Positions 10,142 through 17,992 of a DNA stretch of 64,000 nucleotides are shown one piece after another. The notes under the pieces were generated by a model that had not been told where the DNA came from, searched no databases, and was given only the letters and a program-made list of their open reading frames with translations. The first letter of the stretch is position 1; every line of letters starts with the position of its first letter. Origin of the DNA: Dendrophyllia cribrosa. Lineage: Eukaryota > Cnidaria > Anthozoa > Scleractinia > Dendrophylliidae. Location of the stretch: assembly GCA_024195265.1 (NCBI GenBank), contig JAJLRJ010000010.1, positions 4,312,135-4,376,134 of the forward strand, read 5' to 3'. The translations under genes and the position numbers were made by a program.

Positions 10142-10495
10142 TCAGATATTCATTTCAGTTTTCAATTCAGCTATATTATCAACTTTTGTTTGTTTCAACA
10201 CATTACATTCCTCATCGTATTTATTGTTTTCTATCTCATTGCAGATAATATTCAATAACTGTTTCAATGTTATATCTTCATCCATTTCATGTATTTTTTT
10301 ATGATAAAGTTTCCATAATTTCTTTTTATATTGTAACAGATCCAATCTACGCTCATTATCATATATTTTATCATGAAGATTGTCTATTTCATCTTCACAT
10401 TCCTGAATTTGAAAATTTATTTTTTTGATATATTTCTCAATGCACTCATGATACATATATGTTAGATATTTTTGACATCTTTTAACGGTATCCAT
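10142..10495 (-). CDS. Coiled-coil protein, unknown function
   Basis: 117 residues, rich in Glu, Lys, Ile and Leu. Residues 20-85 look like a coiled coil with heptad-spaced hydrophobics. It overlaps the end of the integrase gene by 34 bases in another frame, as expected of a compact viral operon. I recognise no family. Cysteines at 8, 18 and 34 are scattered and do not make an obvious metal site. Confidence 0.6.
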   Translation of the reverse strand: MDTVKRCQKYLTYMYHECIEKYIKKINFQIQECEDEIDNLHDKIYDNERRLDLLQYKKKLWKLYHKKIHEMDEDITLKQLLNIICNEIENNKYDEECNVLKQTKVDNIAELKTEMNI

Positions 10496-11409
10496 GAATT
10501 AAATTCTTTTGGATAACCAGACCATGATACCAAAGCTTGTTTTTTCTTGTAATCCCTCCTAATGACTTTGCCAATTCTGAATACATCCTGTTCTGCTAAT
10601 TGTAATTCAGGTTCATAAAATGACCCTTCTATTGATTCATTATTAAGATCCTTTAACTTATATGTAATAGGGTTTGTGTATTGGATTTTATCAACTGTGA
10701 ATACCTCTTCAGTCCAATTACTTGTATATCCTTTATCAAATACCTTTCTTTTATACTTTGAAATTCTAACCTTATCACCAACTTTGAATTTTACTTTTGA
10801 TGATGATGGTTCCATATCACCATATAAAGTGAGATATACACTTCCCTCGTTCTTTTTATTTACTTCTGCCGGTTTCATTTTGATGCTTGAATGCTTTGTA
10901 CTGTTGTATTCATTTAATAGTTTTGGTAACATGTCTAAATATTGTGTTGTATTTTGAGCTGTAAATTGTTTCCACATTTTAGATTTTAATGTTCTGTTAA
11001 ATCTCTCAATAACAACAGCTTTACCTTCATTGAAAGTAGAATACATCTCAATATTATTTTTCTTTAGCCAGTCTTTGAAAGTTTTATTATAGAATTCAGA
11101 CCCTTGGTCTACCCAAATAAATTTAGGTTTCCGTTTGGATTTTTTAATAACATCATCAAATGATTCAGTAATTGTATTACCTGTTTTATTTTTAATAGGA
11201 ATGCTCCAAGCAAATTTCGAAAACACATCAATGATATTTAATAAATATCTATATCCTTTATTCCATTTTGAAAACTTCTGCATTTCTACAAGGTCAGCGC
11301 TCCAAATATCATCTATTCCATTAACAATAACTCTTCTTGTTTTAAATTTTCGTTTGATTGGCTTATGTAATTCATCGGCTAATTGTTGAGCCCAATCATT
11401 TTTACTCAA
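10462..11409 (-). CDS. int: Polinton RVE-family integrase with chromodomain
   Basis: 315 residues. Retroviral-type integrase core: first catalytic Asp in IWSADLVEM, second in FIWVDQGSEF, and Glu in VVIERFNRTLK, the D,D35E pattern. A C-terminal chromodomain-like segment (residues about 270-315, ending SWSGYPKEFNSWIPLKDV) may direct integration to modified histones. It joins the linear element to host DNA, producing the 6-bp duplication seen at its ends. The start overlaps the stop of the upstream gene by 4 bases. A typical N-terminal HHCC zinc domain is not visible. Confidence 0.95.
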   Translation of the reverse strand: MSKNDWAQQLADELHKPIKRKFKTRRVIVNGIDDIWSADLVEMQKFSKWNKGYRYLLNIIDVFSKFAWSIPIKNKTGNTITESFDDVIKKSKRKPKFIWVDQGSEFYNKTFKDWLKKNNIEMYSTFNEGKAVVIERFNRTLKSKMWKQFTAQNTTQYLDMLPKLLNEYNSTKHSSIKMKPAEVNKKNEGSVYLTLYGDMEPSSSKVKFKVGDKVRISKYKRKVFDKGYTSNWTEEVFTVDKIQYTNPITYKLKDLNNESIEGSFYEPELQLAEQDVFRIGKVIRRDYKKKQALVSWSGYPKEFNSWIPLKDVKNI

Positions 11410-12023
11410 CGCCGCTTTCCGTTTTTTGGCTTCCTTTTTTGTTTAACACCAAGGCCTAATTTCTGTTTTATATCAATCGTGTTTCTAGCCAACCAATGAC
11501 CCCATTGTCTCTCATCATATGGTACTTCATCTAAAGCTTTGACCATTTTTCTGTCTGCTCTATTCTTGCACTTTCTGTCGTCTTTACAAACACTATAATC
11601 AACATCGTGCTGCATGGCAATGGCATCCGTTCTTCCTGTAGGTTGGTCATATATTTCTAATATTTGGCCAGTTGTTGGGTCATATTTCACTTGACTCTCT
11701 AAATCATTATAAGGCCCAGTATATTTATGACCGGGTAATGTCCAACCGCCTTTAGGTTTTGGTAATTTGCCGATAGCCTTATGAATATCAACAGCACCAC
11801 CATGAAGAGGGTCCAGTTTTCGGCTTATATCACCAGTAAAACTATCTAATGCTTGATCCAAATATTTATCAGCCATTCCTTTAATCTTTTGTTTTGCAAA
11901 ATCAGATTTGATTGCTTTTGATGCTCCGATTCTACCTAAATTATACAAACCTTTTAAAGCACTTTTAGCTGCAATTTCACCAAGAGTATGAGAACCAGTA
12001 ATATCTAAAAATCCGCCAGCCAT
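11406..12023 (-). CDS. Phospholipase A2-like (parvovirus VP1-type) protein
   Basis: 205 residues. The region near residues 95-150 has the layout of viral phospholipase A2 domains: a glycine-rich calcium-loop-like LPGHKYTGPYNDL and the catalytic-dyad motif QHDVDYSVC. In parvoviruses this domain opens endosomal membranes during entry, and similar domains are known in Polinton-like viruses. The C terminus is very basic. It lies directly upstream of the integrase with a 4-base overlap. Enzyme activity is inferred from motifs, not shown. Confidence 0.85.
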   Translation of the reverse strand: MAGGFLDITGSHTLGEIAAKSALKGLYNLGRIGASKAIKSDFAKQKIKGMADKYLDQALDSFTGDISRKLDPLHGGAVDIHKAIGKLPKPKGGWTLPGHKYTGPYNDLESQVKYDPTTGQILEIYDQPTGRTDAIAMQHDVDYSVCKDDRKCKNRADRKMVKALDEVPYDERQWGHWLARNTIDIKQKLGLGVKQKRKPKNGKRR

Positions 12024-12037
12024 CTCTGACTGGCTAT

Positions 12038-12202
12038 TTAGTTTAATTTTTTTTTATTGGATACAAAACGTGTCTTAGTAGCCCTACATTCACTACATTG
12101 AGATTTTAACATAAGACGATTATTTTTAGTTTTAACATATTTTTCAGTACCTGGTACAGATTCTGTTTGCTTCTTCTGTTTTACACAATAACTTTTTACC
12201 AT
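12038..12202 (-). CDS. Small zinc-binding protein, DUF5679-like
   Basis: 54 residues, starting at the ATG at 12202. The sequence has YCVKQKK near the N terminus, a central TKNNRLMLK and a CSEC pair, followed by a lysine-rich tail. This order resembles DUF5679 proteins of large DNA viruses and Polintons (YCVKC ... TKNGRP.LKG.C..C), although the second cysteine of the first pair is replaced by Gln. It sits tightly between the protease remnant (ending 12216) and the phospholipase gene. Function of the family is unknown. Confidence 0.6.
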   Translation of the reverse strand: MVKSYCVKQKKQTESVPGTEKYVKTKNNRLMLKSQCSECRATKTRFVSNKKKLN

Positions 12203-12215
12203 TTATATAATATAA

Positions 12216-12680
12216 TTAGATATTTTTGAAATAGTTTTCAATAAATCGTTCATTATACTGTTGGTTATTTAATTTGAATACTTTTATACAATCATAAAAT
12301 GATTTTTTATAAATGTTATCCAAAAAATATAAACAATAATATCCACATCTAACTGATTTGATATCCTGGATAGGATAACATAATTGTATATAAACTTCAA
12401 TTTCAATTTTTTAGCATAATCAACCAATTTCTGTGGTGGAGGTAACGAAAAACTATCAAAGTAATATATAGTCTTATCATTCATATTATTATAATGTGCT
12501 ACCCAATGTGTACCAGGACCTATTTTATCATCAAGATTAATGATACAAGATCCTATTTTGTGGATATGATCCAAACTATCCCTCGAATAAATACCATTAA
12601 AATTGGTTATTTTTAAATATTTAATCCATTTTAATAAATCAATATTTGAAAGAGGAATATCTCTGAACTTTGGTTTTACA
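12216..12680 (-). pseudogene. Adenovirus-type cysteine protease, frameshifted
   Basis: This is the maturation protease expected in Polintons (Ulp1/adenain-like). The catalytic His in GTHWVAHY and the Asp in IYYFDSF lie in one frame. The Gln and catalytic Cys region (CGYYCLYF) lies in another frame; the shift falls near 12375-12385. The first frame remains open upstream to about 12680 and overlaps the end of the neighbouring gene, with no ATG found, so the start is unresolved. If the shift is real and not a base-call error, this copy lacks protease. Confidence 0.75.
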
Positions 12681-13512
12681 GGATATCTCCTAGAATTGGT
12701 ATTCCTAACTTTGTAAAAGGACTGTTTTTGCCTAGTAATAGGCCCTCTCCCTTTTTTGTTTTTGTTTTGACTTTTTTTTTTGCTCCCATACCTATAGTAT
12801 TTGAGGGCCAGTTTCCATAAAATGGTGGTGGATAATAAGGCATCATCATTCCAGGTTTAGGTGAAACTGTTAATCCAGATGCTTTCTTTTTTGGTATACT
12901 TAAACCCTTTCCTGTTAATGCATTCAACAACATTGGAATACCAATAGATGCTAGGATCGTCCCCAAAAAACCACCTCTTTGCTTTTGTGATGGTTGAATG
13001 AATACTTGTCCTCCATTTTGAATAGCAGCTAAAATGTCTTGTTTTTGTTTTTTAGTCAAAAGGTGTTTATACTTGATTAATTGCTGTATTTTTGAATCTG
13101 GTATTAAGAAACCACCAGATTGAATACCTTTTCCAAAAATTTTATCAATTCCCAAAGATCCTAGAGCAGATAAAGCCCCAGTAGCTAAAGCTGGTGCCGC
13201 TTTTGATACTAATTTGGTGGCCATTGGAAGCATTTTTGTTCCAAGTAAAATTAAACTAGACCATAAAGAACCGCCATATTTAACTGATTTTCTAATCTGT
13301 GTTTTTGAAATCTTAATATCTACACCAACTCCATTTTTTATCGCTTTTTTGATTTTATTTATCTGTGTTTTAGTTAAATTCAGTCCATCGCTTCCCATCA
13401 ACTCATTTTTAGCTAATCGAATTGTTATTGGTGAATTTGTTTCATATGCTTTTGCTAATTTTTGTTTTTGTCCTTGAGATAATTTCACACCATATTCATA
13501 ATAAGTTGTCAT
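12676..13512 (-). CDS. Adenovirus pVI/pX-like minor virion protein
   Basis: 278 residues. A basic N-terminal half with two related segments (Lys-Thr-Gln-Ile motifs) is followed by a hydrophobic, glycine/alanine-rich stretch near residues 80-130 and GGF motifs near 139 and 185 that could be protease sites. MMPYYPPPFYG near residues 225-235 includes a PPxY motif, as in adenovirus pVI. The C terminus is Lys-rich. These traits suggest a membrane-active, DNA- or capsid-associated internal virion protein. It lies between the major capsid and the protease genes. Family assignment is by pattern, not by alignment. Confidence 0.7.
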   Translation of the reverse strand: MTTYYEYGVKLSQGQKQKLAKAYETNSPITIRLAKNELMGSDGLNLTKTQINKIKKAIKNGVGVDIKISKTQIRKSVKYGGSLWSSLILLGTKMLPMATKLVSKAAPALATGALSALGSLGIDKIFGKGIQSGGFLIPDSKIQQLIKYKHLLTKKQKQDILAAIQNGGQVFIQPSQKQRGGFLGTILASIGIPMLLNALTGKGLSIPKKKASGLTVSPKPGMMMPYYPPPFYGNWPSNTIGMGAKKKVKTKTKKGEGLLLGKNSPFTKLGIPILGDIL

Positions 13513-13601
13513 ATTTTGTATATAATATATGTTATATAATTTTGATAATTACAAAACATGTTTAATTAAAAAACTATAAATATTGTAACAACATAATTAA
13601 T

Positions 13602-14912
13602 TTATGCTTTAATAAGTAGTTTGCCGCTGCTTGTGTATAATTCGATCTCTTTTTCATGAAGAACAAGAGCATTCAAAGTATAGTTAGTTGCATTTACACC
13701 ATTAAGTTCATATCGAAAAGTTAATGATACAACAGAATCTTTTGTGTCTTCCTCTTGATTTCTTAGGTCGAAATAAATCATTCCAAACAAATTTCTGAAA
13801 TTACTTCTATCAATTAATGACCCACTAAGAAAGTCATTGTAAGCAGAACTATAGCTCATAAGTGTTCTGTATAATCTACTCTCTTCATTAGCTGACAATT
13901 CAAGTTGAGGATAATATATGCTATTATTCATTTCAAGCTGAGCTTTACTGAAAACTCTGTTATTTGCACCTATACTGAATGTCTTGAATGTAAATATATT
14001 AGCTTCTTGATTATTATATGAAGCTGTTGGATTCACCCATAGAAAAACATGTCTTGGTCTTCTTATACCTGTACTAATTCTGAAAAATGAACTCACAGCC
14101 GCAGTTTGATTTATTTCATAGTGCTCTCTCAAGTATATCCAAGTTTTTGGTTTCAGATAGTTTTCCAGATATTGACGCATACCACTACCATTGAAAATAA
14201 GTTTAGGGCACCATAATCTGAATTTAGTCATCAAAACTTTTGAATCAGGAGCAGCATTGCTACGAAATATAATATTGTTATCATTTTCCAATCGGATTAA
14301 AATGTTCATTTTTATATTTGGATGAAGATTCTTTTTGAATGCAGCAAAATACGAATATATATTCAATGGGATAGATATTTTGTTCTCACTGCCTGCGTCT
14401 GTAAGAATTTTTCGCGTCGCGAATCCTTGGTTGTACAATGCTTGAGCTGTTCTTGGTTCAGCTGTTCCAGTCGAAGTATCTAAATAAAAGAAATTGTCTT
14501 TAGCAACTGTATTGGCATATTCTTTAGTGTATTTTAAAAGTGATAGAACATTCGATGATTCATTGGCTTTTGTGTTGTTATATACACTTATACCATTACA
14601 TTCAACTTGTATTTCTCTGATGAAGGTGTTACCGTTTGTTGTTGTACAAAATAAATTTCCATTTCCCACTCCGGCGCCGATACCAGCTCCATCTTGATCT
14701 TGATCTAACTGAAGAAGTTTGAAATTGACTTCAATATATGCATTATACCAGTCTATTGGGTTAGCCTCTGAGCTATTATCTATTACAAACCTGTAATTAT
14801 CTTTTGTTTGTCGATTATTTGCCCCAATATTAGCATTCAAAGGTGTTTGTAAATCATAATATGCATATTCATATCTTTTAACAAATTCTGGACTTCGAAA
14901 ATTTCCGTTCAT
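13602..14912 (-). CDS. mcp: Major capsid protein (double jelly-roll)
   Basis: 436 residues when started at the ATG at 14912 (MNGNFRSPEF); the frame is open 33 codons further upstream but that part overlaps the neighbouring gene and is hydrophobic. The protein has the look of Polinton major capsid proteins: N-terminal FVKRYEYAYYDL, a beta-rich body with many Asn and aromatic residues, FATRKILT, and a C-terminal IYFDLRNQEED with final beta strands. It would form the hexameric capsomers of an icosahedral shell. It is flanked by other virion genes. Confidence 0.88.
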   Translation of the reverse strand: MNGNFRSPEFVKRYEYAYYDLQTPLNANIGANNRQTKDNYRFVIDNSSEANPIDWYNAYIEVNFKLLQLDQDQDGAGIGAGVGNGNLFCTTTNGNTFIREIQVECNGISVYNNTKANESSNVLSLLKYTKEYANTVAKDNFFYLDTSTGTAEPRTAQALYNQGFATRKILTDAGSENKISIPLNIYSYFAAFKKNLHPNIKMNILIRLENDNNIIFRSNAAPDSKVLMTKFRLWCPKLIFNGSGMRQYLENYLKPKTWIYLREHYEINQTAAVSSFFRISTGIRRPRHVFLWVNPTASYNNQEANIFTFKTFSIGANNRVFSKAQLEMNNSIYYPQLELSANEESRLYRTLMSYSSAYNDFLSGSLIDRSNFRNLFGMIYFDLRNQEEDTKDSVVSLTFRYELNGVNATNYTLNALVLHEKEIELYTSSGKLLIKA

Positions 14913-14940
14913 ATATATTATTAGTTTAGATAAAAAATCA

Positions 14941-15312
14941 TTATAATAGTAAATCATTATAAACATCTTTAATATATTGATATTTGTCAGTATCTTGAGC
15001 CTGTTGCTCATTTTCTTTTTGTAAAAGTTTGATTATTTCATCACCTTTTGTTTCATTCGTTATTTTTGGCTCGTTTGTTTTATCACTAAATTTATTGTAA
15101 ATTTTGTCACCAATAAGCTGACCTGTTTTTTCACCTATTTTTTCCGACCCCTTTTCTATCAACTTTTCAGCACCCTTTTTAGCAAGTTGTTTAGCTGTTT
15201 TGCTTGCAAGTTTTGAAGCTATCTTACTTCCAACATTTTTGAAAACATCAAATATTCCTTCACCTTGAATAATGTAATCTCCAGTATCTGGATCTCTTTC
15301 TCTTCGTTCCAT
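14941..15312 (-). CDS. Small basic amphipathic virion-associated protein
   Basis: 123 residues. The middle (25-80) is an Ala/Lys/Gly-rich amphipathic helix of repeated KIASKLASK and KLIEKGSEK-like units; the N terminus contains GEGIFDVFKNVG. The position between the major and minor capsid genes suggests an internal virion or membrane-active peptide. No named family is recognised. Confidence 0.65.
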   Translation of the reverse strand: MERRERDPDTGDYIIQGEGIFDVFKNVGSKIASKLASKTAKQLAKKGAEKLIEKGSEKIGEKTGQLIGDKIYNKFSDKTNEPKITNETKGDEIIKLLQKENEQQAQDTDKYQYIKDVYNDLLL

Positions 15313-15334
15313 CTATATAGTGAGTGTATATAAA

Positions 15335-16096
15335 TTAAGCTTCTTTTATCACAACGGTTAAAGATATATCAATTCCATTTAAGTCAACCTCCCTGTTTTC
15401 GTCGTCTGTGATATAAAAAGTAACTTCAGATAGTACTTTTGTATTTATTTTATTCCAAAGATAATTCATTGGTTGTATTTCAAATGGTAGAGATCTTGTT
15501 TTTGTATTCGTTGAGAAGGTAAAAAGCACGTCTGATAACCTTCCTGAAACGATTGAATTACTTAGTAGAGAAGTTCTTATGTATAAGTTATCAATACTGT
15601 TGCTGATATTAGGAAATTGGGGTCCATAAGAACTCACTTTCAATATCCCTGTTTTATCGAAACCCAGTAAATCTGCAAAGTTTCCGCTATTCTTGAAATC
15701 AATCCAATAGTTTTCATCCAACTTTATGAAAACCTTATATGTTGTAAGGTCAAATAATATATCAATCCCATAAGTCTCCTTTTGCATGAGTTTTCCAATT
15801 TCATTGTGAATATATTGATTTATATCATCATAGTCATAAATACCTGGTGGGAATGTTATTGTTTGCCAAGAAGTGCCTTTGTTTTTTGAGATCTTTAATT
15901 GGTTGTTATAATATTCTGGTCGCATGTTATGCCAACTTGCAGTCATACTGAGATGATCTAATGCCATATAGTATTGTTTGTTGTCATCTAAAATTAATTC
16001 AGGAATGAACTTTGTAGTGAAATTACCTGGTTTATTATTTTGGTTTTGTTTTTTAGCATCTATTGATTTGAAAACTAAAACTCTATTTACATCCAT
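15335..16096 (-). CDS. mcp2: Penton-like minor capsid protein
   Basis: 253 residues. It starts MDVNRVLVFKSIDA and has the composition and features of Polinton minor capsid (penton, single jelly-roll) proteins: GNFTTKFIPELILDD, a central TFPPGIYDYDDIN segment and a beta-rich C terminus ending SLTVVIKEA. It would occupy the fivefold vertices. It lies 22 bases upstream of the small basic gene in the same orientation and is 5 bases from the next gene. Confidence 0.85.
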   Translation of the reverse strand: MDVNRVLVFKSIDAKKQNQNNKPGNFTTKFIPELILDDNKQYYMALDHLSMTASWHNMRPEYYNNQLKISKNKGTSWQTITFPPGIYDYDDINQYIHNEIGKLMQKETYGIDILFDLTTYKVFIKLDENYWIDFKNSGNFADLLGFDKTGILKVSSYGPQFPNISNSIDNLYIRTSLLSNSIVSGRLSDVLFTFSTNTKTRSLPFEIQPMNYLWNKINTKVLSEVTFYITDDENREVDLNGIDISLTVVIKEA

Positions 16097-16100
16097 TATA

Positions 16101-17207
16101 TTATATGCTTATATATTTATTGTATAATTTCTCATGCATTGTTCTGTCAATAGCCCCTATTTTCAATAATTCATCATTGATTTGTGATAAGTCATTTCGC
16201 AACACTGGACTATTGTTTCCAGCTACCATTGAACCAATTATTATTTTCATGCGATCAGCCAATTGCTTTGGATCTTGATAATACATAACACTTGATCCAA
16301 TCATTCTGGACTTACCAGATGATTTGTGTGGTCCAATATTACTGAGCATATTAAGATCGTTAAAAATCTTTACAGCATTCAGACTGTAGTTTGTTTTGGG
16401 ATTATATCTTTTAGTTAGCATATTTATGAGTGATTTATCAGCATCAGCTTCATAAACCAATTTACCACCATGATATGCATTCAGCTTCATTTCATTCATC
16501 AATTTTGAGACATCAATAAGAAGGCCACCATATTGATTACCATTTATTTTGAAAGCATTTCTTTTTGGCTGTTTATATATTCGAATACCCTCACCTTTTT
16601 GTCTATACTCAAACGACTTTAATACGTCTGAGATCGTATCCCTATATTTTCGAAGAACGCCTATTTCATTAGTATATTCCGCCTTAACTTCTCCACTCTT
16701 GCCCTTTTTATTTCTGCCCAAGTCCATTGCTAATTCGGCAGATTTTTTCTTTTCTTCCAATAATTTTTGGGGAGACAATGATAATAATTGTGAGGGCATT
16801 GTCAAATTGTTTTTGTTTAAAACAATTTTATCATCTTTATTAAATCGGTTATCAATATTAAAATATGTCGGATCTTTTCTTGATTTTTGTTCTGGTTGGT
16901 AATCTATTTGGGGTAGCTCATGTTGTAATGTTATTATGTCTTTATTCGATTCAATTATATCCTGAAATCCCTTTGTTAAAGCTAATTGATTTCCCCGTAG
17001 TTGTTCAATTAGTTGATCCTGTTTCTCATCTGTTTTTTTCTGTTTTTCAATCAATGGCTCTCGTAATGTCTTAAAATAATCACTCATTACAATATCACGC
17101 CCTCCTTCCTTATTTTTTATTTCATTTTTTGATTCAGTAACTGCTTTGACAATTTTATAGCTATCATATTCTGAATCAGCATATTTTTTAATTCTGTCAA
17201 TATTCAT
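16101..17207 (-). CDS. Coiled-coil protein with DUF8207-like C-terminal domain
   Basis: 368 residues from the ATG at 17207; a further in-frame extension to 17279 would run into the divergent promoter. Residues 1-90 are charged and coiled-coil-like. The C-terminal domain (about 235-368) includes NQYGGLLIDVSKLM, LTKRYNPKTNYS and GSMVAGNNSPVLRNDL, which I associate with the DUF8207 domain of cnidarian and arthropod Polinton proteins. Role unknown; its position at the head of the virion block suggests a structural or assembly factor. Confidence 0.7.
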   Translation of the reverse strand: MNIDRIKKYADSEYDSYKIVKAVTESKNEIKNKEGGRDIVMSDYFKTLREPLIEKQKKTDEKQDQLIEQLRGNQLALTKGFQDIIESNKDIITLQHELPQIDYQPEQKSRKDPTYFNIDNRFNKDDKIVLNKNNLTMPSQLLSLSPQKLLEEKKKSAELAMDLGRNKKGKSGEVKAEYTNEIGVLRKYRDTISDVLKSFEYRQKGEGIRIYKQPKRNAFKINGNQYGGLLIDVSKLMNEMKLNAYHGGKLVYEADADKSLINMLTKRYNPKTNYSLNAVKIFNDLNMLSNIGPHKSSGKSRMIGSSVMYYQDPKQLADRMKIIIGSMVAGNNSPVLRNDLSQINDELLKIGAIDRTMHEKLYNKYISI

Positions 17208-17338
17208 TATATAAAATATGTTACATAATTTATCTGTCGAAATGACACTTATCTTTAAAAATATGTGTAAAAACAACACTTATATTTATAAATATGTGTG
17301 AAAACAACACTTATATTTATTATCTAACATATTTGTAT
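17208..17338. promoter_or_regulatory. Divergent promoter region with tandem repeats
   Basis: This 131-bp spacer separates the leftward virion block from the rightward ATPase block. It contains three tandem, slightly diverged copies of a unit acaacacttatatttataaatatgtgtgaaa-like (about 30 bp, 17243-17322). The repeats are TATA-rich and probably drive both divergent transcripts. Confidence 0.6.
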
Positions 17339-17974
17339 ATGAAAATTCCGAATTACGATACAAATAGAAATGGTGAATCAAAAAAAAGATTAAACAATTT
17401 TTTAGACGAAGATTTTAGAATGATTATTACAGGACAAAGTCGATGTGGAAAGACAAATGCTCTTATGCATATGTTAAGATCACCACTGATGTATTATGAT
17501 AAGATATATTTATACACACCAAATCATCATCAGGAAAAAATACAAGATCTACAAACATTGATGAATAAAATATCTGATAAGGTTGGTTATCCTGTATTAA
17601 AAATTGGATCATCTGATGATATTAAAGACACTTCAGAATATCCCAACAACAACCGTAAAATTGTCATTTTTGATGATCTAATTAATGCACCTGATAAAAT
17701 ACAAAATAAAATTGCCAACAACTTCACAGATGGACGCCACCATAAGATAAGCCCAATTTATTTAAGCCAGAGTTACTATGATATTCCGCAGAAACTTAGA
17801 TTAAACTGCAGTCATATGATGTTGTACCCTCCTACTACCAAAAACCATTTGAATCTCATTGCCAAAGAAAACTTAATAGACCCTGGTTTGTTCAATAAAT
17901 TAGGGCCCTATGAATTTCTGTTTGTGGACAAAGAAAATAAAAGTGTGAAGAAGAATTTTGATGAAGTAATCTAA
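17339..17974 (+). CDS. A32/FtsK-type genome-packaging ATPase
   Basis: 211 residues from the ATG at 17339. Walker A is GQSRCGKTN (near residue 32-40) and Walker B is KIVIFDDL (near 106-113). A downstream SQSYYD sits where the family's sensor segment is expected. Together these fit the A32-like packaging ATPase of Polintons, which drives DNA into preformed capsids. The N-terminal extension to 17294 is not included because it lies in the repeat-rich promoter. First gene of the plus-strand block, 18 bases before the fibre-like gene. Confidence 0.92.
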   Translation: MKIPNYDTNRNGESKKRLNNFLDEDFRMIITGQSRCGKTNALMHMLRSPLMYYDKIYLYTPNHHQEKIQDLQTLMNKISDKVGYPVLKIGSSDDIKDTSEYPNNNRKIVIFDDLINAPDKIQNKIANNFTDGRHHKISPIYLSQSYYDIPQKLRLNCSHMMLYPPTTKNHLNLIAKENLIDPGLFNKLGPYEFLFVDKENKSVKKNFDEVI

Positions 17975-17992
17975 TGTAATATCATAATATAG

